From assembly GCA_017646015.1 (NCBI GenBank), contig JAGCNI010000069.1:33849-97848 (forward strand): DNA of 64,000 bases, given 5' to 3'. The notes below the pieces were generated by a model, which was given only the letters and a program-made list of their open reading frames with translations, made no database searches and had not been told where the DNA came from. This document shows positions 26,163 to 34,810 of this stretch, piece after piece. Each line of letters starts with the position of its first letter. The stretch's first letter is position 1. The translations under genes were made by a program, and so were the position numbers. The DNA comes from Lentisphaeria bacterium (lineage in GTDB: Bacteria; Verrucomicrobiota; Lentisphaeria; Victivallales; UBA1829).

Positions 26163-27638
26163 TTATTCAAAAAGCTTGTTGATCTCTTCCACAGTACGGT
26201 CTGCCAGTTTGTAACCGCCATCAGAGCCGACCTGACCGTTGATGATCAGACCGCCGTATCCACCGAAACGTTCTGCATCGGGGCTGGGCAGATAACCTGC
26301 ATGGAAATTGCCATTGCCGGAAAGCTGAACCAGGAATGTCTGGAAGGCTTTGGAACGGGCTTTGATATTCTGTCCATAGTACAGATAGAGTTCAAACGGA
26401 TTGTTGGCAATCGCAATGTCGCCCAGACGGATCACGTTCATATCAAAAATGTAATTGGGATTTTCATCCTGATTTTCATAGCGGGTGATGACCGCCTGTG
26501 CATTTTTGATCAACACAAAATGATGCAGTTTGCTGTCATACGGTCCGGGACCGTCGATTTTTTCATTGGCATGTGTTTCTGCACAGAATGCTTCAAAGGC
26601 TTTGTCTTCCGGCATGATCGCTGTCAGACGTGCCAATTCAGCCTGTGCCGCTTTGTAATCCTGATAGGAAGCACGGCGGCGGGGAAGAACAACTTCCACG
26701 TTTTTGCTGATGAATGCAGGAGCATATTCGATTTCGCTCAGTTCCGCTGCTTTGATGGCTGTGAGAAGACGGTTTGCAAGCACCGGCACACCATCTGCAT
26801 GCCAGAAGTCCGGTTCTGTTGTGTAGTGACGGACAAGGTCACGGGGAGACTGGCATCCGGCAGGAGAGATTTGATAGAGTGTATGGAAATCTTCGCCGTA
26901 TTCTTTCTTGAGCAATTCGCGGGTCGCACCGGCAAAGTCTGAAGAGACCTGATAGGTGGATTCCATGTTCTGAGAGGGACATGCCACGTTGAGGAACATA
27001 CCAGTCTTTTTGCCGTTTTCATCAAAGGTGAAAAGCATTTCAACGCCGGTGTCTTCCCCCGCTTCCAGACCGATGAAGTCCGGACGGGTGGTGTCACCGT
27101 ACATTTCAGCTGTACCATTGGTGTAAACTGCACGGCGGCAGTGACCGATACGGGCATTGCCGAATCCTTTTGCGATCCCGCCGGGTTTACGGTTGTTCCA
27201 TGCTGCCACAATGGTATCGACAATGATGGGCACTGCAAAGGCCGCATATTCATCGGGAGTCAGAACTTCTGCATCCTTATTGACATCGCCCCATGCGATC
27301 GCTCCGACGCCGCCCAGTTTTGCATTGAATGAAAGAGAGGGGGCACTGTGAGAGTGGATCGCATTGATGAACAGTTTTTTCGTATCAAATCCGGGGATTC
27401 TTTCACCGACTTTTTCGCGGACAAGATCAACAAACTGACGGGGAGTTCCGCAATTGTCAACCGTTCCGGCAATAAAGGCATCATCACCGCAGGAGAATGC
27501 TGCTGCAACGAATTTCAATCTGGAATGGATCTTTTCTGCGATACGGGCATAATATTGACCGTACAGCGGGATTTTTTTTCCGAGAGAATCCGGAGTGATA
27601 TCGGCTTCACTCCAACCGATCATAAGTTTTTCATTCAT
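26163..27638 (-). CDS. Neutral/alkaline ceramidase-like hydrolase (copy 1)
   Basis: The 491-residue product resembles the N-terminal catalytic domain of neutral/alkaline non-lysosomal ceramidase: it opens with IGWSEADITPDSLGKKIPLYGQ, followed by LFINAIHSHSAPS (metal-binding His pair), AVYTNGTAEMYGD, CPSQNME, ISPAGCQSPRD and INNPFELYLYYGQ-like IANNPFELYLYY. Those enzymes cleave an amide bond using zinc; here no signal peptide is present, so the substrate is intracellular and unlikely to be a ceramide. The start was set at 27638 because AAAGGTG precedes it; an upstream ATG at 27656 overlapping the previous stop is possible. A paralogue is encoded at 47507-48841, in the same position after a Gfo/Idh/MocA gene. 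Confidence 0.82.
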   Translation of the reverse strand: MNEKLMIGWSEADITPDSLGKKIPLYGQYYARIAEKIHSRLKFVAAAFSCGDDAFIAGTVDNCGTPRQFVDLVREKVGERIPGFDTKKLFINAIHSHSAPSLSFNAKLGGVGAIAWGDVNKDAEVLTPDEYAAFAVPIIVDTIVAAWNNRKPGGIAKGFGNARIGHCRRAVYTNGTAEMYGDTTRPDFIGLEAGEDTGVEMLFTFDENGKKTGMFLNVACPSQNMESTYQVSSDFAGATRELLKKEYGEDFHTLYQISPAGCQSPRDLVRHYTTEPDFWHADGVPVLANRLLTAIKAAELSEIEYAPAFISKNVEVVLPRRRASYQDYKAAQAELARLTAIMPEDKAFEAFCAETHANEKIDGPGPYDSKLHHFVLIKNAQAVITRYENQDENPNYIFDMNVIRLGDIAIANNPFELYLYYGQNIKARSKAFQTFLVQLSGNGNFHAGYLPSPDAERFGGYGGLIINGQVGSDGGYKLADRTVEEINKLFE

Positions 27639-27655
27639 TTGAACACCTTTTTCCA

Positions 27656-28798
27656 TTAAAGAGCAACTGTGGAGCTGTTTTTCCAGCTTTCGAGGGCTGC
27701 CGTAAAGAGTTTATGAGAGAGCGCTGCTTCGTCCGGAGTCACACAGGAAACAAATTTTCCTTTGGGTTTTCCTTCGGTGATTTCTGTTACGAAAGATGCC
27801 CACATCTGGAGAATGCTGTCTGTAAATCCGAATTCAAAGATGCCGCCGGTAATGGTCTTGAATGCAGTTTCGTAACCCATGTCGATCTGTTGAACAGCCT
27901 GTTCTCCGCCATTGTATTCGAGCAGTTCCAGACGACGCGGATTTTTGCTGCTCCATTTTGCACAGCCTTTCATACCTTTGACTTCAAAATACCAGGTATC
28001 AGTTTCACCCGGCGCAATGCGCTGAGTCTTGATGGTCAGCGGGAAGACATGACCGAATTTCGGATCATCAGCTTCGCAGAGCAGAGTTGCATTATCCCAT
28101 GTGACACAGGGAACCATGGCACCATCTTTTCCCGGGCGTTCCTTGACGAGTTTGGAGAGGATCGCACGGACGTTTTTCGGAATGAATCCTGCGCGGAAGG
28201 GGAAGTGGCATGCGTGCATACCCAGGTCACCCATGCAGCCGTATTCACCATTGAATTCGATCATACGTTTCCAGTTGATCGGTTTCATCGGATTCAGGTC
28301 GGAAGAGTGGAGAAAGCCGGAGTTGACTTCGATCAGCGGACCGAAGAAATCGGTTTCCAGAAGTTTTCCGATTTTCTGCATCGGGGGATAGAACGGGAAT
28401 TCAGAACTGCATCTGACAGTGACTTCCGGATGTTCTTTGATGCAAGCCATGATCGCATCATTGGCTTTTTTGTCGATCCCGAACGGTTTTTCTCCGAGGA
28501 GATGTTTGCCGGCTTTGATAATATCGCAGTAGATCTGTTCATGCAGATTGTGGGGAACAGCGCAATAGACTGCTTCCACTTCAGGATTTGCAAGCAGTTC
28601 TTTGTAGTCATCAGTGACTTGTTTGATCGTGGCGAAGTTATCCTGATACCAGGGATAAAGAGCCGGATTTTTGTCGCAGACAGCGACCAGTTCCGGTTTT
28701 GCACTGATTTCTGTGAGGTGACACCAACGGGCGCAGGCACTGGCGAATTCACGACCCATCAAGCCTGCTCCGATAATACCGAATTTTACTGTTTTCAT
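27656..28798 (-). CDS. Gfo/Idh/MocA family oxidoreductase
   Basis: NAD(P)-dependent sugar or cyclitol dehydrogenase. The 380 residues have the Rossmann motif GIIGAGLMGREFASAC at residues 7-22, AVYCAVPHNLHEQIYCDII, the family's LLGEKPFGIDKKAN (EKP) and the C-terminal beta-sheet domain with GDLGMHACHFPFRAG (catalytic His). The start at 28798 follows an AGAGGT site; the longer frame adds 20 residues with no homology look. It precedes the ceramidase-like gene directly, as in the second catabolic cluster. Confidence 0.9.
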   Translation of the reverse strand: MKTVKFGIIGAGLMGREFASACARWCHLTEISAKPELVAVCDKNPALYPWYQDNFATIKQVTDDYKELLANPEVEAVYCAVPHNLHEQIYCDIIKAGKHLLGEKPFGIDKKANDAIMACIKEHPEVTVRCSSEFPFYPPMQKIGKLLETDFFGPLIEVNSGFLHSSDLNPMKPINWKRMIEFNGEYGCMGDLGMHACHFPFRAGFIPKNVRAILSKLVKERPGKDGAMVPCVTWDNATLLCEADDPKFGHVFPLTIKTQRIAPGETDTWYFEVKGMKGCAKWSSKNPRRLELLEYNGGEQAVQQIDMGYETAFKTITGGIFEFGFTDSILQMWASFVTEITEGKPKGKFVSCVTPDEAALSHKLFTAALESWKNSSTVAL

Positions 28799-28817
28799 AG
28801 TAGTTTTACCTCTTGTT

Positions 28818-29579
28818 TTATTTTGAAAGACCGGTCCATTCCAGAACCGGGATTTCAAATGTTTTCAATCCGGGGATCACATCTGTCAGCCGTTCAAGGT
28901 CATTACGCAGATAGAATTGATCCAAAGGAAGTTTGAATTCATCATGGTGAGTGGGAACCAGATAACGGAAACGGAGATTTTTCTGCAGCATTTCCGGGAA
29001 TCCCTCTTTCCAACGGCTGATTCCGCAGAAAAGATAATCACATGCAAGCCCGGATATGCTTTTTTCATACATATTGGCAGTCCCGATATTCAGGATTTTC
29101 ATTCCGTCCACTTCGATGAGAAATGCGAATGTTTCTCCACACCGCCATCCTTCCGCTGTATTCAACGCATCCCGTTCGGGCATGGAGTCATATCCCTCCG
29201 GGACCCCTTCGATTCCCATGTGACGAGACTCAAAAACAGTGACTTTGACATTTCCGGGAAGCAGCAATGTTTCCCCGTAAGAAAGTTCATAAAGCTGTTT
29301 TTCCGGAACCCCCATTGTCCGCATGATCATACAGGCTGTGCGTGATGCATAGAGTATGGCGTTGCAGTTGTTGAGGATCCTTGGAATATCCGGCAGATGA
29401 TCCCAGTGGGCATGAGTCATTAAAATAAAGTCCGGTTTTGTTGTGATATAACGATCCACTTCACCGGGGATATGCAGTTTGTTCCGGTCGCGGCTGACAT
29501 AGGGATCGATCATGAACGATCCATGACTGTGCCGGAATTCCAGTGCATTGGTTCCATACCATTTGACTTCAGGAGTCAT
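28818..29579 (-). CDS. MBL-fold metal-dependent hydrolase (UlaG-like)
   Basis: The 253-residue product has the metallo-beta-lactamase fold, with the metal motif THAHWDHLPDI at about residues 55-65, a second His in FESRHMGIEG, the Asp/Thr region LNIGTANMYE and the late PTHHDEF. It is of the short UlaG-like type, members of which open sugar lactones (UlaG acts on L-ascorbate-6-phosphate). In this operon lactone hydrolysis following the Gfo/Idh/MocA dehydrogenase step would make sense, but that is inference. It is separated from the aminotransferase by a 92-base gap with a hairpin and a palindrome. Confidence 0.85.
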   Translation of the reverse strand: MTPEVKWYGTNALEFRHSHGSFMIDPYVSRDRNKLHIPGEVDRYITTKPDFILMTHAHWDHLPDIPRILNNCNAILYASRTACMIMRTMGVPEKQLYELSYGETLLLPGNVKVTVFESRHMGIEGVPEGYDSMPERDALNTAEGWRCGETFAFLIEVDGMKILNIGTANMYEKSISGLACDYLFCGISRWKEGFPEMLQKNLRFRYLVPTHHDEFKLPLDQFYLRNDLERLTDVIPGLKTFEIPVLEWTGLSK

Positions 29580-29601
29580 ACAGCCCTCAATATGATTTTT
29601 T

Positions 29602-29615
29602 ATAAAACGTTTTAT
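29602..29615. promoter_or_regulatory. 14-bp perfect palindrome, LacI-type operator look
   Basis: ATAAAACGTTTTAT is a perfect palindrome with the central CG typical of LacI-family operators. It lies 23 bases before the MBL-hydrolase start, inside the operon. No LacI-family gene is in the window, so the binder is unknown. Confidence 0.4.
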
Positions 29616-29657
29616 CCCCTTGCCTCATGATCCCGGGAGGAATGAAGCGGCAAGGGG
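29616..29657 (-). repeat. Intercistronic hairpin after the aminotransferase gene
   Basis: CCCCTTGCC (29616-29624) pairs with GGCAAGGGG (29649-29657). On the minus strand it directly follows the aminotransferase stop and has no T run, so it may be an attenuating or 3'-protecting hairpin giving more of the first gene's mRNA. Confidence 0.5.
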
Positions 29658-29671
29658 GCAGGATAACAGGA

Positions 29672-31039
29672 TCAGCCGAGCAGTTCTTTTTCAGTTTCTG
29701 CGATAGCTTCTTCGATGATGTCCATACCTTTCATAGCGACTTCGTTCGGCATGATGATCGGGGGGCTCATGCGGAGAATGTGACCTGCGGGAACCCATGC
29801 CAAACCTTTTGCAAATGCTTTCTGATAGACCATCTTACCGGCTTCGTCGAACGGAGTTTTTGCAACTTTGTCTTTGACCAGTTCGATACCGAGCAGACAG
29901 CCTTTGCAACGTGTGTCGCCGACGATTTTGTATTTGGTTGTCCAGTCAGCCATGCGTTTCTTGAAGAGGACTTCAAGTTCCTGAGCGTGTTCGAGCAGAC
30001 CTTCTTCTTCGATGACTTCGAAGCATGCGAGAGCAGCAGCGCAAGCCATCGGGTTGCCGCCGTAACTGGTGGAGGCGGAAATTTTGTCAACGGCATCCGC
30101 ATAAGGAGTACGGACAGCCATGCATGTGACAGGGAATCCGTTACCGAAACCTTTACCGAGAGTAACGATATCGGGGAGGACGTTCCAGTGTTCGCAGCAG
30201 AGGATCTTACCGGTACGGCCCATGCTGGTCAGAACTTCGTCAGCGAAGAGGAGGATACCGCGTTCATCGAGGAATTTGCGGAGTTTCGGGAAGAAATCAT
30301 CCGGCGGCATGATGCTTCCGCCCCAGCCCTGGATCGGTTCGAGAACGAATGCAGCGACCTGACCGGTGGTGGATTCTTTGATGAATTTATCATAGAATTC
30401 AAGATAACGTTCGGTGTCGAGTGTGCCGTCTGCACGTGTCCACCAGGGACGATAGGTGTCAGGGCGGGGAACGAGGTGGAAACCTTCCGGACGGGAAGCA
30501 CCGCTGAATTTGGTCATACGGGCAAGACCGATGGAGTGACCGCTCTTGCCGTGGAAGTCCATGAAGCAGCTGATGAATTCATGTTTTCCGGTTGCAGCAC
30601 GGCAGGTACGGAGACCGGCTTCCACTGCGGTTGTTCCGCTGTCATAGAGCTGGAAGCATTTCAGGTCGCCGGGGAGGACGCTTGCCATTTTTTCAAGAAG
30701 TTTGACTTTGATTTCTGTGGTGAAGTCATGGCAGTTCATCATCATTTTTGCATATTTTGCAACGGCTTCGGAAATTTTGGGATGGCAATGACCGAGAGTG
30801 GTAACATAGATACCACTGGAGAAGTCGATGTACTGATTGCCGTCAGCGTCCTGCATCATGCAGCCTTCGCCTTTTTCAAAAGCAACGGGGAAGAGTTTGA
30901 CCTGACCGGAGAGACCACGATAATATTTCGCGGCGCGGTCATGCAGAGCCTTGCTCTTGGGACCGGGGATGGTTTCAGAGACAATGTTCGGATAGCGGTT
31001 CAGATCGAGCTGATACGGTGCGGGATTGTATTTACCCAT
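29672..31039 (-). CDS. Class III PLP-dependent aminotransferase
   Basis: The 455 residues have the ornithine/GABA aminotransferase layout: GNQYIDFSSGIYVTTLGHCHP, DSGTTAVEAGLRTCRAATGK, HGKSGHSIG, FVLEPIQGWGG, LLFADEVLTSMGRTG and the PLP lysine in VTLGKGFGNGFPV, then STSYGGNPMACAAALA. It is first in the operon and has a strong AAGGAGT ribosome site. The codon use leaves a long open frame on the opposite strand, as seen for several probably well-expressed genes here. The amino acceptor could be an oxidised sugar or cyclitol, by context only. Confidence 0.92.
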   Translation of the reverse strand: MGKYNPAPYQLDLNRYPNIVSETIPGPKSKALHDRAAKYYRGLSGQVKLFPVAFEKGEGCMMQDADGNQYIDFSSGIYVTTLGHCHPKISEAVAKYAKMMMNCHDFTTEIKVKLLEKMASVLPGDLKCFQLYDSGTTAVEAGLRTCRAATGKHEFISCFMDFHGKSGHSIGLARMTKFSGASRPEGFHLVPRPDTYRPWWTRADGTLDTERYLEFYDKFIKESTTGQVAAFVLEPIQGWGGSIMPPDDFFPKLRKFLDERGILLFADEVLTSMGRTGKILCCEHWNVLPDIVTLGKGFGNGFPVTCMAVRTPYADAVDKISASTSYGGNPMACAAALACFEVIEEEGLLEHAQELEVLFKKRMADWTTKYKIVGDTRCKGCLLGIELVKDKVAKTPFDEAGKMVYQKAFAKGLAWVPAGHILRMSPPIIMPNEVAMKGMDIIEEAIAETEKELLG

Positions 31040-31113
31040 GTTGTTACTCCTTTTTTATGAGTGTTGGTTGTTTTTATCATATAATGATACTTCATTTCTT
31101 TTCTGCTGATGAA

Positions 31114-31142
31114 AATGTACTCCGCTTTTTGTGTTTTAACAA
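31114..31142 (-). promoter_or_regulatory. Candidate promoter of the six-gene sugar operon
   Basis: Minus-strand TTGTTA (31142-31137) and TACATT (31119-31114), 17 bases apart, lie 75 bases before the aminotransferase start. A second candidate -35, TTGCAA at 31205-31200, would put operator 1 in the spacer of an upstream promoter. Confidence 0.35.
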
Positions 31143-31179
31143 GGAAAAAAAGTGAGAAAACAGAATTTTATGTACTATA

Positions 31180-31200
31180 AAATGTTAATTTTTAACATTT
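31180..31200. promoter_or_regulatory. Probable DeoR operator 1
   Basis: A perfect inverted repeat, AAATGTTAA and TTAACATTT separated by TTT. Its core ATGTTA-N5-TAACAT (31182-31198) recurs exactly at operator 2. Confidence 0.65.
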
Positions 31201-31311
31201 GCAAAGTATTGTTCCTGTTACTGCGAAGTTTGATAAAGTGATTGATTCTCAAATGTTTTTATAAAAAAATAAAAGAAAAACAGGAAAATAATTTGTTTTT
31301 TTATAAAACTG

Positions 31312-31328
31312 ATGTTAATTTATAACAT
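31312..31328. promoter_or_regulatory. Probable DeoR operator 2
   Basis: ATGTTA-N5-TAACAT, the same core and spacing as operator 1, 130 bases away and 22 bases before the regulator's start codon, where it would overlap the -10 region of a plus-strand promoter. Suggests autoregulation and possible looping. Confidence 0.65.
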
Positions 31329-31349
31329 TTCAGAAAAAAGGGAAGTATC

Positions 31350-32111
31350 ATGTATTCGAGACAGAAAAAGATATTGGATATGCTTCAGACCGGACGGATT
31401 TCGATCCGGGAGACAGCCGCAGCACTTGGAGTGACCGAAATGACATTACGGCGTGATTTGCGTGCGCTTGAGGCGAAAAAACTGATTCTGATGGTCAAGG
31501 GCGGAGCCGTGATCCATCCGGCGCAGTATGAACCGGAACAGGGGAATACAGAATTGCTTGACCGCAAATTTTCGATTGCCAATATTCTGTATCAACGGAT
31601 CCTTCCCAGCAATTCGATTTTTATCGGTTCCGGTTCGACCAATCTGGCATTTGCCAAAGTGATCGCCCGGCGGAATATTCTGCCGATGACAGTGATCACC
31701 AACTCTCTTCCTGTGGCGTCCACGTTGTTCCGGACAAGCTGCAAAGTGATTCTGCTCGGCGGAGAACTGCGTACAAATTCGCTGGATCTTGTCGGTCCGA
31801 TCGCTGAAAAAAATCTGGAGGAATATCATGTTGACTGGCTGATTTCCGGATGTGATGCAGCCTTTGCGGATTACGGATTTTATACTTCAGATGTCAGTCT
31901 TTCCAATCTGGAACAGAAGTCGATCCGGATTGCAGCGCACGTGGCGATCATTACAGACAGCAGCAAGTTCAGTAAACGTGCATTGACCCGTTTTGCTTCT
32001 CTGGAAGAGATCGATCTTCTGGTTACAGATCATGGATTGAGTCCGGAAGATCAGGAAAAATTGGAAAAAGCCGGTTTGGAGATCCTGAAAGTTCCGGTCA
32101 CGCAGGAGTGA
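31350..32111 (+). CDS. DeoR-family transcriptional repressor
   Basis: The 253 residues show an N-terminal winged helix-turn-helix (RQKKILDMLQTGRISIRETAAALGVTEMTLRRDLRALE, described here in part: RETAAALGVTEMTLRRDL) and a DeoRC sugar-phosphate-sensing domain with FIGSGSTNLAFAKVI, ITNSLPVA, LLGGELR and LISGCDAAF..GFYTSDVS. The family usually represses sugar operons and is released by a phosphorylated sugar. It is divergent from the aminotransferase operon, and the two matching palindromes between them are its likely sites. Confidence 0.93.
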   Translation: MYSRQKKILDMLQTGRISIRETAAALGVTEMTLRRDLRALEAKKLILMVKGGAVIHPAQYEPEQGNTELLDRKFSIANILYQRILPSNSIFIGSGSTNLAFAKVIARRNILPMTVITNSLPVASTLFRTSCKVILLGGELRTNSLDLVGPIAEKNLEEYHVDWLISGCDAAFADYGFYTSDVSLSNLEQKSIRIAAHVAIITDSSKFSKRALTRFASLEEIDLLVTDHGLSPEDQEKLEKAGLEILKVPVTQE

Positions 32112-32134
32112 TTTTCTGATTCTTTTACTTTGTA

Positions 32135-32181
32135 TAAAAAAACTCCCGTAATTTCCGGAAACGGAAAAGGATACGGGAGTT
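32135..32181 (-). terminator. Terminator after Gfo/Idh/MocA gene (also near deoR end)
   Basis: AACTCCCGTA (32141-32150) pairs with TACGGGAGTT (32172-32181); the loop itself forms an inner stem TTTCCG-GAAA-CGGAAA. A TTTTTT run follows on the minus strand only. Confidence 0.75.
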
Positions 32182-32202
32182 GTGAAAGGGTCGGGTTCAG
32201 AC

Positions 32203-33261
32203 TCAGATTTCGACTTCGGAATCGAGTTCACTGGATTTATAGATCGCATCGAGCAGTTTCATTGCCACAACACCTTCTTCGCCGGTGGCGGCAACTTCGC
32301 CTTTGCCCTGAACAGCATCCACAAATTTTTCCATTTCAGCAGCAAAACGGTCTGAATTTTTCTGATAATACAGTTTGATATCTGCAATTCTGTTGTCAAC
32401 TTCAGTGCGGAGAATTGTCTGATCTGTTCCGACTTTCACGCCGCCTTTTGTTCCGAGGAGTTCGATATAGGATTCATCTTCTGCATTGCAAGCCCATGCG
32501 ACTTCAAAAGACAATGTGGCTTTGCTGCCGAAGCGGATCATACCTGTCGCATAATCATCGACATCGAAAACACCGTCATATTTCGGCGGACCTGCCCACA
32601 TGTCAACATAATGATAATCTTTCATGGGAGATCCGAATTTGGAATAGGTTTTAGCACTGACTTTTGTGGGATTCCAGAATCCGGTGATCCACATGGAGAG
32701 ATCGAGGAAGTGGACTGCAATATCGATCAGACCGCCACCGCCGGACTGTGCTTTTGTGGTGAACCAACCGCCCAGCCCCGGAATTCCACGGCGACGGATC
32801 AGTTTGACCCGGATCTGATAGATTTCACCGAGTCTGCCGTTGTCGATCGCTTCTTTGACAACAACCGCTTCCGGAGTCTGCCGCCAGACCATACCCATCT
32901 GCAATTTTTTTCCTGCGGCATCACGAGCTGCGAGGATCGATTTTCCCAATTCAGCATTGAGTGTCATGGGTTTTTCGAGGAAAACATGTTTTCCTGCTGC
33001 AAAAGCCGCAATGGCGATCGGAGCGTGCATATCATTGGGAACACAGATGCTGACCGCATCGATTTCGGGATCCGCCAGAAGTTTATGATAATCATCATAC
33101 GTTTTTTCCACTTTATGACGTGCCGCTTTTTCTTTGAGTTTTTCCGGCAGAATGTCGCACAGCGCAACAACTTCCGCATTGGCAACTTTTGCGTAGGCAT
33201 CTGCATGAACTGAGCCGATCGTTCCGCAGCCGATAATACCGATTCTTACTTTTTCACTCAT
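32203..33261 (-). CDS. Gfo/Idh/MocA family oxidoreductase
   Basis: A 352-residue dehydrogenase of the Gfo/Idh/MocA family: Rossmann motif GIIGCGTIGSVHADAY at 8-23, SICVPNDMHAPIAIAAFAAGKHVFLEKPM (EKP at about 97-99) and GGGLIDIAVHFLDLSMWITG with the probable catalytic Asp/His. Similar in general to myo-inositol 2-dehydrogenase. It is convergent with the DeoR gene and follows the next Gfo/Idh/MocA gene after a terminator, so it probably has its own promoter. Confidence 0.9.
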   Translation of the reverse strand: MSEKVRIGIIGCGTIGSVHADAYAKVANAEVVALCDILPEKLKEKAARHKVEKTYDDYHKLLADPEIDAVSICVPNDMHAPIAIAAFAAGKHVFLEKPMTLNAELGKSILAARDAAGKKLQMGMVWRQTPEAVVVKEAIDNGRLGEIYQIRVKLIRRRGIPGLGGWFTTKAQSGGGGLIDIAVHFLDLSMWITGFWNPTKVSAKTYSKFGSPMKDYHYVDMWAGPPKYDGVFDVDDYATGMIRFGSKATLSFEVAWACNAEDESYIELLGTKGGVKVGTDQTILRTEVDNRIADIKLYYQKNSDRFAAEMEKFVDAVQGKGEVAATGEEGVVAMKLLDAIYKSSELDSEVEI

Positions 33262-33425
33262 TTCTATCTCCTGATTTTATTGAATAACATGCAGTATGGC
33301 AATACTTTTTTCAATAAATTTGTGATCCCGACAGTCTGTTCTTGGGGGATCACGATAATGGCAATATAGATGTAATACCTGTATATTACAATGTGGGATT
33401 TGCAAAAAAACAGATTTTCTGCAAC

Positions 33426-33470
33426 AAAAAAAATCCGATCCACTCAGAATTTCTGTGAATCGGATTTTTT
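33426..33470. terminator. Terminator between two Gfo/Idh/MocA genes
   Basis: AAATCCGAT (33431-33439) pairs with ATCGGATTT (33459-33467), flanked by A and T runs on both sides. It should end transcription of the upstream gene (33491-34663) on the minus strand. Confidence 0.75.
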
Positions 33471-33490
33471 CAGGTTTTTGATAACAGATC

Positions 33491-34663
33491 TTATTTTTTG
33501 ACCTGATTATTATCAAAATATTCGATGATTTCTTTGGAAAGCTGCGGGATATCCTGACGATTGCAGCCATTTCTCATGGAATAGTGACCGAGGACACCTG
33601 TTGCGACCGAGTTGCGTGCAGCGATCGGCGAGGTGTTTGTCTTGGCACCGAAGCGGACAAAATCCAGGAAGTTCTGAACGATCGGAGCATCTGCGCCGCC
33701 ATGAGAACTGTTTTTCGCCGGCGGTTTGAGTTTGTAGATCACATCCGGATTCTGCCGGGAGCCGCGACGTGTCCACACGTGGACTTCGCAATGACCGTAA
33801 TCAGCAATATTTTCGACGCGTCCTTCTGTTCCGATGAAGGTGTAGTTCCGTTCTGAATCGGGCGTGTAATGACACTGCATATAAGTAGCCTGTGCTCCGT
33901 TTTCCAACTGCATCATGATCATATTGTGGTCTTCCACATCAATGATGGGAGAGAAACCTGTCTGAGTCAGCGGTGGATACTGGGATTCATCCCACACGGC
34001 ACAACCGGGAGTATCTTCGGAACGTCTGCCGCAACGGTTATAAACAGAGAGCATACCCATACCGACAACGAATTTTGTATAAGATCCCATCAGCCAGTGC
34101 ATCACGTCGATATCGTGTGCACCTTTCTGAAGAAGGAGACCGTTGGAGTAACGCTGTTCAGAGTGCCAGTCACGGAAATAGGCATCGCCTCCGTACCCGA
34201 CAAAGTGACGGCACCAGCCGCAGGTGACTTCACCGATCATACCGGAGTCAATGATTTCTTTCATTTTCAGCACGACGGGGAAGTGACGCATATTATGACC
34301 GATAAAGAGTTTGGATCCGGTTTCCATTGCTGTTTTCAGGATCCGGTCGCAACCTTCGATGGTGATTGCCATCGGTTTTTCAAGATAGACAGCTTTTCCG
34401 GCTTCCAGAGCGGCGATAGCCATTTCTTCATGGCAGTAGTCCGGAGTGGAAATGAAAACAGCACCGATGTCATCTATCTTCAATACATCCCGGTAATCAG
34501 AGAAAGTTTCTGCGTTCGGGAATTGTTCTTTGAATTTTTTGTTGGCTTCTTCTGAAATGTCTGCTCCTGCAACCATTTCAATTCCGTTTTCAGGTTGGTG
34601 TGCCTGCCAGGCATTGAGCCCGCGTCCGCCAGTGGCGATTGCTCCGATCTTCAAAGTTTTCAT
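33491..34663 (-). CDS. Gfo/Idh/MocA family oxidoreductase
   Basis: The 390-residue product has an altered Rossmann loop, IGAIATGGRGLNAW instead of GxGxxG with a small residue pattern, then AVFISTPDYCHEEMAIAALEAGKAVYLEKPM (shown in parts; EKP present), FIGHNMRHFPVVLKMKEII, and LLLQKGAHDIDVMHWLMGSYTKF with the catalytic Lys-x-x-His-Asp type site. The ATG at 34663 follows GGAG by 6 bases. It is divergent from an AraC regulator which may control it. Confidence 0.88.
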   Translation of the reverse strand: MKTLKIGAIATGGRGLNAWQAHQPENGIEMVAGADISEEANKKFKEQFPNAETFSDYRDVLKIDDIGAVFISTPDYCHEEMAIAALEAGKAVYLEKPMAITIEGCDRILKTAMETGSKLFIGHNMRHFPVVLKMKEIIDSGMIGEVTCGWCRHFVGYGGDAYFRDWHSEQRYSNGLLLQKGAHDIDVMHWLMGSYTKFVVGMGMLSVYNRCGRRSEDTPGCAVWDESQYPPLTQTGFSPIIDVEDHNMIMMQLENGAQATYMQCHYTPDSERNYTFIGTEGRVENIADYGHCEVHVWTRRGSRQNPDVIYKLKPPAKNSSHGGADAPIVQNFLDFVRFGAKTNTSPIAARNSVATGVLGHYSMRNGCNRQDIPQLSKEIIEYFDNNQVKK

Positions 34664-34717
34664 AAAAAACTCCATGTTGATTCTGGTTCTTGGGTTGAAA
34701 AAATCTCTTTCTGATAT

Positions 34718-34745
34718 AATGTAATAAGTTAAAGTGAAACTTCAA
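34718..34745 (-). promoter_or_regulatory. Candidate promoter of the Gfo/Idh/MocA gene at 33491
   Basis: Minus-strand TTGAAG (34745-34740) and TACATT (34723-34718), 16 bases apart, in the divergent gap with the AraC gene. Confidence 0.35.
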
Positions 34746-34810
34746 ATCATATTTCGGATTTTGTTACAGAAAAAGTATGCAGAAAATAAAACAAAGGATG
34801 TGTGATATTG

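Larger units (their letters stand above)
31040..31349. other. Divergent control region of sugar operon and DeoR regulator
   Basis: This 310-base AT-rich gap holds two copies of the palindrome ATGTTA-N5-TAACAT, candidate promoters for both directions, and a perfect 15-base palindrome TATCAT-ATA-ATGATA at 31075-31089 near the aminotransferase start. No ORF is seen. Confidence 0.65.

Noticed and set aside
29627..31060. Long open frame on the plus strand opposite the class III aminotransferase (477 codons)
   Set aside because: The minus-strand gene has all family motifs. The antisense frame is open because the gene avoids codons whose complement is a stop; its translation is Phe/Cys/Ser-rich with no recognisable domain and no ribosome site.
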